Source: Alkalibacterium gilvum
Lineage (GTDB): Bacteria > Bacillota > Bacilli > Lactobacillales > Carnobacteriaceae_A
Assembly: GCF_900109085.1 (NCBI RefSeq)
Contig: NZ_FNYW01000001.1
Span: 124,001-188,000 of the forward strand
DNA length: 64,000 nucleotides
Direction: 5' to 3'
Under the pieces are notes generated by a model that worked only from the letters and a program-made list of their open reading frames with translations, searched no databases and was not told the origin of the DNA. The position numbers and the translations under genes are program-made. Of this stretch, positions 56,929 through 64,000 are shown piece by piece (position 1 is the stretch's first letter; the number at the start of each line of letters is the position of its first letter).

Positions 56929-57673
56929 AATTAAATGTGAACTAAAAAATAATAATGAGATATCTAAGGATTACCTAAATATACTCCAACAGGATCCAAG
57001 AAAAGGGGTACAATCAGCTCTTAGACAATACAAGAAAAAGCAAGACAAACAGCGTCTTGTATATGAAAATTATTTGTTTATGCAGACCTTTGAGAATAAG
57101 TGTAGAGATAAGGGTAAACAATATATTGCTGGAATCGATGAGGTCGGACGTGGACCTTTAGCTGGACCCGTTGTTTCTGCAGCAGTGATTCTTCCTGAAA
57201 ATCCTGGACTCGTAGGTATTGATGATTCCAAAAAAATAAGTGAAGAAGAACGAGAAAACTGGTTTCATCGTATTAAAAAGGTAGCTTTAGCTGTAAATTA
57301 TTCAGTTATTTCTTCTGACTTGATTGACATGTTAAATATATATGAAGCAACGCGTGTTTCAATGAAAGAATCTGTAGAGGGGTTAGGTATAAAGCCTGAT
57401 TGTTTACTCATTGATGCAATGCAGATTGACAGTGAGATTCCTCAGAAAAAGATTATAAAAGGGGATGCTAAAAGCATTTCAATTGCTGCAGCTTCAATCG
57501 TTGCTAAAGTTACACGTGATAATATAATGAAGGAACTAGCAAAAGAGTATCCAGAATATGGATTTGAAAAAAATGCTGGTTATGGAACGAAATTGCACCT
57601 AGATAGTCTTAAAAAATATGGTGTGACGCCTATTCATCGAAAATCATATCGTCCGGTCAGAGATCTTTTATAA
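56882..57673 (+). CDS. rnhB: Ribonuclease HII
   Basis: RnhB cuts RNA in RNA/DNA hybrids and at single ribonucleotides in DNA. After a ~75-residue N-terminal extension (helical, TATA-binding-like, as in B. subtilis) the core shows YIAGIDEVGRGPLAGPVVSAA (D and E), IDDSKKIS, LLIDAM (D) and KSISIAAASIVAKVTRD (D). I favour TTG 56882, seven bases after AGGAAGG inside rbgA. ATG 56894 is the alternative, 19 bases away. The overlap with rbgA indicates translational coupling. Confidence 0.95.
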   Translation: MNDQMKSTTKKQTINEIKCELKNNNEISKDYLNILQQDPRKGVQSALRQYKKKQDKQRLVYENYLFMQTFENKCRDKGKQYIAGIDEVGRGPLAGPVVSAAVILPENPGLVGIDDSKKISEEERENWFHRIKKVALAVNYSVISSDLIDMLNIYEATRVSMKESVEGLGIKPDCLLIDAMQIDSEIPQKKIIKGDAKSISIAAASIVAKVTRDNIMKELAKEYPEYGFEKNAGYGTKLHLDSLKKYGVTPIHRKSYRPVRDLL

Positions 57674-57691
57674 AAAAATCTGACAAAAAAA

Positions 57692-57745
57692 GTGAGTTTT
57701 TATTTCTTTTAACAATAAAAGAGATAGGAACTCAATTTTTTTATT
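57692..57745 (+). terminator. Terminator between rnhB and dprA
   Basis: GAGTTTTTATTTCTTTT pairs with AAAAGAGATAGGAACTC with small bulges, followed by AATTTTTTTATT. Confidence 0.75.
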
Positions 57746-57760
57746 ATAGGAGATGATGAG

Positions 57761-58636
57761 ATGCGTACAAATCGAATGGAAAATTATTTATATGCTTTGG
57801 CCTATTGCCCGTTTTTAAGTCATAAAGAAAAATGGAAGGTTTTGATTCAAGATCACCCTGAATATCGTGTGTATACCTTGGTGAATGAACAGTCAATGCG
57901 AGTGAATCAGCAAAAAAGAGGTTCTTTTGGGAATTACTTAAAAGAATTTGATATAAAAAAGGTGAAAGATGAAAACGAAAAGGCTCATGTGAAAGCCTTA
58001 TGCCTTGGAGATGAAGATTATCCTTACGCCTTAGGAAAAAGCTATGAGCCCCCAATGATATTGTTTTATAAGGGAGATATTTCACTTATTTATAAAGGGA
58101 CTATTGGCATTGTGGGGGCACGTGCTTGCACAAGTTATGGCGAGCGCTTTTTAAGAGAACATATACCATCTATCGTAGAAAATGGGTTAGTTACAGTGAG
58201 TGGCCTAGCAAAAGGTATTGATACTCATGTGCACGAAAAAACAATTAAAAGTGGCGGGAAAACAATAGCAGTTATAGGTAATGGTATTAATTATTCCTAT
58301 CCACGAGAAAATATGAAACTTCAGGCAGCGATAGGTAAGGAACATTTACTATTATCAGAATATCCTTTGAACGCTTCGCCCAAAAGGCATTACTTTCCTT
58401 TAAGAAATCGTATTATTGCAGGACTTTCAAGAGGGGTGCTTGTTGTAGAGGCCAAAGAGCGTAGTGGCAGTTTAATCACTGCACGCATGGCCTTGGAAGA
58501 AGGACGAGACGTATTTGCAGTCCCTGGTTCTATTTTTAATTCATCGTCAAAAGGATGTCTAGATTTAATTAAATCTGGAGCAATACTTTGCCAATCTACT
58601 GAGGATATACTATTAGAATGGAATATGACTCTGTGA
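57761..58636 (+). CDS. dprA: DNA-processing protein DprA (Smf)
   Basis: DprA binds incoming single-stranded DNA and loads RecA during natural transformation. The 291-residue Rossmann-fold protein shows GTIGIVGARACTSYGERF (about 112-129), VSGLAKGIDTHVHEK, AVIGNGINYSYPREN, YFPLRNRIIAGLSRGVLVVEA and GRDVFAVPGSIFNSSSKG. AGGAGATG precedes the start. It lies between rnhB and topA as in B. subtilis. Its presence is compatible with competence but does not prove it, since no other competence genes lie in this window. Confidence 0.95.
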   Translation: MRTNRMENYLYALAYCPFLSHKEKWKVLIQDHPEYRVYTLVNEQSMRVNQQKRGSFGNYLKEFDIKKVKDENEKAHVKALCLGDEDYPYALGKSYEPPMILFYKGDISLIYKGTIGIVGARACTSYGERFLREHIPSIVENGLVTVSGLAKGIDTHVHEKTIKSGGKTIAVIGNGINYSYPRENMKLQAAIGKEHLLLSEYPLNASPKRHYFPLRNRIIAGLSRGVLVVEAKERSGSLITARMALEEGRDVFAVPGSIFNSSSKGCLDLIKSGAILCQSTEDILLEWNMTL

Positions 58637-58775
58637 AATATTTATTGAATATAATTTTTAAAGTTGACAAAGTGAATTCATATGCCCTATGATAGATTAC
58701 GATTCTTATCGATAGAAAAACGAGACAACTATTAACTAAAAATAAAATATGGTATATGAGGAAGGAGCCTGCAAT

Positions 58776-60845
58776 TTGGCTTATAAATATCTAGTCATTG
58801 TAGAATCGCCCGCTAAAGCAAAAACAATTGAAAAATACTTGGGACGAAATTATAAAGTCGTCGCCAGTTTGGGTCATATCAGAGATTTACCAAAAAGTCG
58901 TATGGGTGTGGACTTTGAAAATAACTACCAGCCTGATTATATCACTATCCGCGGTAAAGGTCCTGTTATTAAGGATTTAAAAAAGCATGCAAAAAAAGCT
59001 GAAAAAGTTTTTCTCGCAGCCGACCCGGACAGAGAAGGAGAGGCAATCGCTTGGCATTTAAGTCACATATTGAAGCTTGATTCTGAAGTGGAAAACCGAG
59101 TGGTATTTAATGAGATTACTAAAGAAGCAGTAAAAAATGCGCTTAAAAATCCTAGAAATCTGGATAAAGATTTAATTGATTCACAACAAGCCAGACGTAT
59201 TTTAGATCGTATTGTTGGGTATCAAATCAGTCCATTACTATGGAAAAAAGTTAAACGTGGACTCAGTGCAGGCCGTGTACAATCGGTTGCGCTGAAAATG
59301 ATTTGTGATCGTGAAGAGGAAATAAAGAATTTTGTACCTGAAGAATATTGGTCTATAGAAGCTAAATTCAAAAAAGCAAAAAATGTTTTTGATGCTAATT
59401 TTCATGGTATAAATAAAAAGAAAACAAAATTGCCTGATAATGAAGCCGTAAAAAATGTTATGAATAAGCTTGATGAAAATGCTGATTTTGATGTAACGAA
59501 AGTCGTTAAGAAGGAAAGAAAGCGTAATCCTTACGCTCCCTTTACGACGAGTAGTTTGCAACAAGAAGCAGCTGGGAAATTGAATTTTAGAACGAGAAAA
59601 ACCATGATGGTTGCCCAGCAGCTATATGAGGGGATTTCACTTGGTAAAGGTGGAACCACTGGATTAATCACTTATATGCGTACAGATTCTACACGTCTGT
59701 CTAATACGGCAAAGCAAGAAGCACATGAAGTGATTCTAAGCGAATTTGGGGAAGAATATGCCGCAACTAACCCTAAAAAGCAGAAAAATAGTCAGTCTGC
59801 TCAAGATGCTCACGAAGCAATCAGGGCGACGAGTGCCATGCGTAAACCTTCTGACATCAAGCAATACCTTTCTAAAGACCAGTATAAATTGTATTCATTA
59901 ATATGGTCTCGTTTCGTTGCCAGCCAGATGAAGCCTGCTATCTATGATACAGTACGTGTAGATATTGAACAAAATGATGTAAGATTTAGAGCAAATGGTT
60001 CTCAAATAAAATTCAAAGGCTACCAGCTTGCCTATGCTGAAACTAAGAAAGATAAAGATAATATCTTACCAGATTTAGCTGAAGGCGATAAAATCAAGCT
60101 GAAATCAATTGAGCCAAATCAACACTTTACTCAGCCACCTGCAAGATATAGCGAAGCGACTTTAATCAAAACGCTTGAAGAAAACGGTGTGGGACGTCCG
60201 TCAACATATGCGCCAACTCTCGAAACAATCCAGCGTCGCTATTATGTCACCCTTGCAAATAAGCGATTTGAACCAACAGAACTTGGAAGTATCGTTAACA
60301 CAATCATTGGAGAGTTTTTCCCGAATATCGTGGATGTCAACTTTACAGCAGATATGGAAAAAGACTTGGACGCTGTTGAAGAAGGGACCAAGGAATGGGT
60401 TGAGGTCATCGATCAATTTTATAAACCTTTTAAAGAGGAAGTTACGACTGCCGAGAAAGAACTTGAAGAGGTTGAAATTGAGGATGAGCCGGCAGGTTTT
60501 GACTGTGAAAAATGTGGTTCACCCATGGTTATTAAAATGGGACGCTATGGTAAGTTTTATGCATGTTCCAACTTTCCAGACTGCCGTAATACGAAACCGA
60601 TTGTTAAAAAAATCGGAGTGACCTGCCCGGTGTGTGAAAAGGGTGAAGTTGTTGAAAGAAAATCTAAGAAAAAACGTATTTTTTATGGATGTGAAAACTA
60701 TCCTGAATGTGAATTCACCTCTTGGGATAAACCAATCGGTAGAGATTGTCCAAAATGTGAGCATTATTTAGTTCAGAAGAAAACGAAGAAACAAAGTCAA
60801 GTTATTTGTTCAAATTGCGACTACAAAGAAGAGCCGCAAAAATAA
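58776..60845 (+). CDS. topA: DNA topoisomerase I
   Basis: TopA relaxes negative supercoils. The 689 residues start [20 protein letters not shown] (TOPRIM with [12 protein letters not shown]), followed by the catalytic Tyr in [13 protein letters not shown] (about residue 299) and [15 protein letters not shown]. Three C4 zinc modules lie at the end (CEKCGSP...CSNFPDC, CPVCEKG...CENYPEC, CPKCEHY...CSNC). I chose TTG 58776 with AAGGAG eight bases upstream. Homology begins there, and the frame back to 58749 is unlikely. trmFO, which often follows topA, is absent. Confidence 0.96.
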   Translation: MAYKYLVIVESPAKAKTIEKYLGRNYKVVASLGHIRDLPKSRMGVDFENNYQPDYITIRGKGPVIKDLKKHAKKAEKVFLAADPDREGEAIAWHLSHILKLDSEVENRVVFNEITKEAVKNALKNPRNLDKDLIDSQQARRILDRIVGYQISPLLWKKVKRGLSAGRVQSVALKMICDREEEIKNFVPEEYWSIEAKFKKAKNVFDANFHGINKKKTKLPDNEAVKNVMNKLDENADFDVTKVVKKERKRNPYAPFTTSSLQQEAAGKLNFRTRKTMMVAQQLYEGISLGKGGTTGLITYMRTDSTRLSNTAKQEAHEVILSEFGEEYAATNPKKQKNSQSAQDAHEAIRATSAMRKPSDIKQYLSKDQYKLYSLIWSRFVASQMKPAIYDTVRVDIEQNDVRFRANGSQIKFKGYQLAYAETKKDKDNILPDLAEGDKIKLKSIEPNQHFTQPPARYSEATLIKTLEENGVGRPSTYAPTLETIQRRYYVTLANKRFEPTELGSIVNTIIGEFFPNIVDVNFTADMEKDLDAVEEGTKEWVEVIDQFYKPFKEEVTTAEKELEEVEIEDEPAGFDCEKCGSPMVIKMGRYGKFYACSNFPDCRNTKPIVKKIGVTCPVCEKGEVVERKSKKKRIFYGCENYPECEFTSWDKPIGRDCPKCEHYLVQKKTKKQSQVICSNCDYKEEPQK

Positions 60846-60857
60846 CCTATAGAATAG

Positions 60858-60897
60858 TGAGGACTGGGAAGGAAAACTGATTCCCAGTCCTTTTACT
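60858..60897 (+). terminator. Terminator after topA
   Basis: AGGACTGGGAA (60860-60870) pairs perfectly with TTCCCAGTCCT (60881-60891), followed by TTT. The ~200 bases from here to xerC hold no gene. Confidence 0.9.
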
Positions 60898-61105
60898 ATG
60901 CTCAAAATAGAATGGGATTATTATTTTTTATGTATCTCACTCAACAGCTCCCAAAAAAAGTTAATCGATGTCATAAGCGATGCTATTTAGTCGAACCATT
61001 TAACATTTCAAAAAACTCTTTAAAAATTCATCTTTTCATCTCGTTTTCTTTATGTGCCTGAGCGTCTGAGATATGGTAAAATAGAAGAGGTGAGGAGAGA
61101 TATGC

Positions 61106-62002
61106 ATGAAGAATAAATGGATCACTCTTTTTTCAAATTATTTGATGAACGAACGTCATTATTCTGAATACACTAATCAGGCTTATATAGATGATTTACT
61201 AGCCTTTGAGACGTTTTTAAAAGAGACAGGCGAATCGGATATCTTGGAAGTGGAATTAGCTGATGCGCGTATATATCTTAGTTATTTAACGGATAAAAAC
61301 TATTCTCGTGCATCGATCTCCAGGAAAATATCTAGCATTCGTGCGTTTTATCAATTTTTGCTTAACAATGAGCATGTTAAGGATAATCCTTTTTCTTATT
61401 TGCACCTTAAAAAGAGAGGTTCACGCTTGCCGCATTTCTTTTATGAGGAAGAAATGGCTGCGCTTTTTGAGGCAACGGAAGGTGACAAACCACTTGAGTT
61501 GCGTAACCAAGCTCTTTTGGAAATGCTTTATGGTACTGGGATTCGTGTGAGTGAATGTCAAGGAATTCGCTTGGATGATATTGATTTTGAAATGGGTATG
61601 TTGTTCGTAAGGGGAAAAGGACGTAAGGAACGTTATATTCCTTTTGGCCATTATGCAAGTCAAGCTTTGACAAGGTATATTGATAATGGAAGACAGCTAT
61701 TGATGTCTAAATATGAAAAAAATCATGACTATTTATTCGTCAATCATCACGGAGAACAAATCACACAAAGTGGTATTCAGTATGTGTTGAATCAGTTGAT
61801 CAAAAAGAGTTCCCTATCTCAGAATATCAGTCCCCATATGCTTCGGCATACATTTGCAACTCATTTACTTAATAATGGTGCTGATATACGTACTGTACAA
61901 GAATTGCTGGGGCATAAGAGTCTATCTTCTACGCAAATCTACACACATGTGACCACAGAGCATTTGCAGAAGGATTATAACGCCTATCATCCCAGAGCAT
62001 AA
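61106..62002 (+). CDS. xerC: Tyrosine recombinase XerC (CodV-like)
   Basis: XerC resolves chromosome dimers at dif. The 298 residues have an N-terminal SAM-like DNA-binding domain (YLMNERHYSEYTNQAYIDDL, about 12-31; YSRASISRKISSIRAFYQFL) and a catalytic domain with Arg in GTGIRVSE, HMLRHTFATHLLNNG (H-x-x-R), GHKSLSSTQIYTHV (His and nucleophile Tyr). GGAGAG precedes the ATG. Its place directly before hslV-hslU matches codV in B. subtilis, so it is the housekeeping Xer protein and not a phage integrase. Confidence 0.95.
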   Translation: MKNKWITLFSNYLMNERHYSEYTNQAYIDDLLAFETFLKETGESDILEVELADARIYLSYLTDKNYSRASISRKISSIRAFYQFLLNNEHVKDNPFSYLHLKKRGSRLPHFFYEEEMAALFEATEGDKPLELRNQALLEMLYGTGIRVSECQGIRLDDIDFEMGMLFVRGKGRKERYIPFGHYASQALTRYIDNGRQLLMSKYEKNHDYLFVNHHGEQITQSGIQYVLNQLIKKSSLSQNISPHMLRHTFATHLLNNGADIRTVQELLGHKSLSSTQIYTHVTTEHLQKDYNAYHPRA

Positions 62003-62032
62003 TTTAATTATTTTAAAATGGAGGAATACACA

Positions 62033-62572
62033 ATGACAGAATTTCATGCTACAACGATTTTAGCTATTCAACATAATGGAGAATGCGCTATGGCTGGAGA
62101 CGGTCAAGTTACAATGGGCGAGAGAGTCATTATGAAAGGCTCGGCTCGTAAAGTTAGAAAAATTTATAATGATGAAGTATTGGTTGGCTTTGCTGGAAGT
62201 GTGGCTGATGCATTTACCTTGGAAGAAAAATTTGAAGGCTACTTGAATAAGTACAATGGCCATTTGATGCGTGCGGCTGTCGAGCTGGCCACAGAATGGC
62301 GTACAGATAAGATGATGAAGAATCTTGAAGCCTTGCTTATCGTAATGAATAAAGAACAGATGCTTTTGGTATCGGGGAATGGTGAGGTTATTCAACCAGA
62401 TGATGGTATTTTAGGTATTGGTTCAGGTGGGAACTTTGCTTTGTCCGCTGCCAGAGCTTTGAAGAAGCATGGAGAAAAACTCTCAGCAGAAGAAATAGCA
62501 AAAGATAGCCTAACGATTGCTGCAGATATTTGTGTCTATACGAATCATAATATTATAACTGAAAAACTGTAA
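62033..62572 (+). CDS. hslV: ATP-dependent protease subunit HslV (ClpQ)
   Basis: HslV is the proteolytic core of the HslUV protease. The 179 residues start [19 protein letters not shown] and show [24 protein letters not shown] and [17 protein letters not shown]. subtilis CodW has an N-terminal extension (MSSFHATTI) with Ser as the new N-terminus. Here the same extension offers Thr2 (MTEFHATTI), so the nucleophile could be Thr2 or the Thr of TTI. I chose ATG 62033, eleven bases after GGAGG. It is operonic with xerC and hslU. Confidence 0.95.
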   Translation: MTEFHATTILAIQHNGECAMAGDGQVTMGERVIMKGSARKVRKIYNDEVLVGFAGSVADAFTLEEKFEGYLNKYNGHLMRAAVELATEWRTDKMMKNLEALLIVMNKEQMLLVSGNGEVIQPDDGILGIGSGGNFALSAARALKKHGEKLSAEEIAKDSLTIAADICVYTNHNIITEKL

Positions 62573-62585
62573 GGAGATGAGTAAT

Positions 62586-64000
62586 ATGAAAATAAGAAAT
62601 GATTTAACACCAAGAGAGATTGTCACAAGATTAGATAAATACATTGTTGGACAAACAGCTGCGAAAAAATCTGTCGCTGTCGCATTGCGTAATCGCTATC
62701 GCCGTTTGAAGCTTGACGAAGATATGCAGAAAGATATTACACCTAAAAACATTTTAATGATTGGTGCAACAGGTATTGGTAAAACAGAAATCGCAAGACG
62801 TTTAGCTGACATTGTAGACGCACCATTCATCAAAGTGGAAGCAACAAAATTCACTGAAGTTGGTTATATTGGCCGTGATGTGGAATCAATGGTCAGAGAT
62901 TTAACAGAATCTGCTATTCAATTGGTCCGTGAAGAATACCGAAAAAATGTCCATGGACAAGCTGAGAGACGAGCGATTGAACGTGTAGCGAAGGCTCTAG
63001 CACCCGGAATTAAGAAAAAGAAAACAACGAATGACTCCAATCCGTTAGCGGGCATGTTTAAAAATATGGGTGTTGACCCAAATCAATTTAATCAGAATGC
63101 GGAAGAGGAAGAAGAAACTGTAACTGAAGAAATTTCCACAAAACGTGAGGCACTCATTGATCAAATAACTCGAGGGATCCTTGATTCTCGAGAAGTGGAG
63201 ATTAAAGTTGAAGAAAAGAAAAATACTAAGAGTAACCCAATGAGCCAGCCTTTAGAACAAATGGGCATTGACTTGTCTGAAACATTTGGACAATTAAAGC
63301 CTTCTAAAAAAGTGAAACGTAAAGTCTCAGTTAAGGAAGCTGTGAAAATCTTTACTGAAGAAGAAGCGGATAAATTGATCAATACGGAAGATATATACTC
63401 AGATGCAATTAATTTAGCAGAGAATTCCGGTATTATCTTTATTGATGAAATTGATAAAATAACATCCAAAGGTCAAAATAGCAGTGGGCAAGTCTCACGT
63501 GAAGGTGTTCAAAGAGACATTCTGCCAATCGTTGAAGGCTCTAGCGTTCGTACTAAATATGGAACGGTTCACACAGATCATGTCTTGTTTATTGGTTCAG
63601 GAGCCTTTCACTTATCTAAACCGAGTGATTTAATACCTGAATTACAAGGACGCTTCCCAATTCGTGTAGAACTGGATGATTTAACAAAAGAAGATTTCGT
63701 TAAAATACTGACCGAACCAGAAAACGCTTTGGTCAAACAGTATCGCGCCTTACTTGAAACTGAAAATATCGACGTTGTATTTACTATGGAAGCCATTGAG
63801 AAAATTGCTGAAATAGCTTATGAAGTGAATGAATCAACAGATAATATTGGAGCACGTCGCTTGCATACGATACTAGAACGACTGCTCGAAGAATTGTTAT
63901 TCGAATCACCGGATATGCAAATGGGACAAGTGAAAATCACGGAGAAATATGTCGAAGATAAAATCGGGCATATCGTGGAAAATAAAGACCTAAGCCGTTA
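62586..64000 (+). CDS. hslU: HslU (ClpY) ATPase subunit, 3' end cut by window
   Basis: HslU is the AAA+ unfoldase that feeds HslV. The frame runs from ATG 62586 (AAGGAGATG upstream) to the window edge, 471 codons, and the last readable residues (NKDLSR) suggest only a few codons are missing. Walker A is GATGIGKTEIARRLA (about 60-74), Walker B is GIIFIDEIDKI, and ARRLHT and the sensor region are present. The intermediate domain (about 130-245) is Glu/Lys-rich. codY is expected next by analogy with other Bacillota. Confidence 0.95.
   Translation, partial: MKIRNDLTPREIVTRLDKYIVGQTAAKKSVAVALRNRYRRLKLDEDMQKDITPKNILMIGATGIGKTEIARRLADIVDAPFIKVEATKFTEVGYIGRDVESMVRDLTESAIQLVREEYRKNVHGQAERRAIERVAKALAPGIKKKKTTNDSNPLAGMFKNMGVDPNQFNQNAEEEEETVTEEISTKREALIDQITRGILDSREVEIKVEEKKNTKSNPMSQPLEQMGIDLSETFGQLKPSKKVKRKVSVKEAVKIFTEEEADKLINTEDIYSDAINLAENSGIIFIDEIDKITSKGQNSSGQVSREGVQRDILPIVEGSSVRTKYGTVHTDHVLFIGSGAFHLSKPSDLIPELQGRFPIRVELDDLTKEDFVKILTEPENALVKQYRALLETENIDVVFTMEAIEKIAEIAYEVNESTDNIGARRLHTILERLLEELLFESPDMQMGQVKITEKYVEDKIGHIVENKDLSR

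Noticed and set aside
61106-62002. Phage or ICE integrase next to a mobile island
   Set aside because: Position before hslVU and full-length Xer features identify the housekeeping XerC; no att-like repeats or phage genes are nearby.

Overview
The window reads as chromosomal DNA of a low-GC Gram-positive bacterium. Gene families and gene order (rbfA-truB-ribF, hrcA-grpE-dnaK-dnaJ with a CIRCE operator, prmA...relA-dtd, amidase-hisS-aspS with a T-box, recU-pbp1A, ypsA-gpsB-rnpB-ypsC, lepB-rbgA-rnhB-dprA-topA-xerC-hslVU, type B RNase P RNA) point to Bacillota, order Lactobacillales. A Carnobacteriaceae-like member is my best guess. That is an inference from gene content (DUF3013, DUF1846, meso-DAP dehydrogenase), and the genus cannot be fixed from sequence reading alone.

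Layout. 1-2.1 kb: translation and flavin genes (rbfA end, truB, ribF). 2.1-7.3 kb: the HrcA-controlled chaperone operon. 7.3-15.9 kb: lepA, a CNNM/CorC membrane protein, DUF3013, prmA, deoC, relA, dtd. 15.9-16.5 kb: a gene-poor stretch with a decayed coding remnant. 16.5-22.4 kb: a wall amidase on the minus strand, then T-box-hisS-aspS-nfo. 22.5-31.3 kb: mixed single genes (tocopherol cyclase-like, AraC regulator, YflT-type stress protein, recX-mutY, DUF402 phosphatase, SGNH-like secreted protein, perR, lipid kinase). 31.5-32.3 kb: eight tRNA genes. 32.7-37.6 kb (minus strand): recU and pbp1A split by an IS3-family element. 37.7-40.5 kb: ypsA, gpsB, rnpB and a THUMP methyltransferase. 40.7-40.9 kb: a 51-bp tandem repeat. 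41-47 kb: deaminase, glycine-betaine binding lipoprotein, MscS channel, DUF1846, meso-DAP dehydrogenase, RNase HI-like protein, cold-shock protein. 47-55 kb: ABC-F, thyA-folA, HlyIII, YpmS, msrA-yozE-deoD-ctp. 55-64 kb: lepB, rbgA, rnhB, dprA, topA, xerC, hslV and hslU, the last cut by the window end.

How genes work together. The chaperone operon is one HrcA-regulated unit. hisS-aspS are controlled by tRNA charging. recU/pbp1A/gpsB link DNA segregation, wall synthesis and division. The betaine-binding protein and the MscS channel form a divergent osmotic-stress pair. thyA-folA form the dTMP/folate pair, and recX-mutY a repair pair.

I do not see a clearly new multi-gene system (no CRISPR, defence island, prophage or secondary-metabolite cluster). 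The more interesting points are single-locus oddities: an apparent ATC start codon for ypsA, a MutY without three of its four iron-sulfur cysteines, a betaine-binding protein with its two halves in permuted order, an IS element inserted just upstream of the pbp1A promoter, absence of trmFO and rsmE from their usual neighbourhoods, a 51-bp hairpin-bearing tandem repeat, and a degenerate region between dtd and the amidase.
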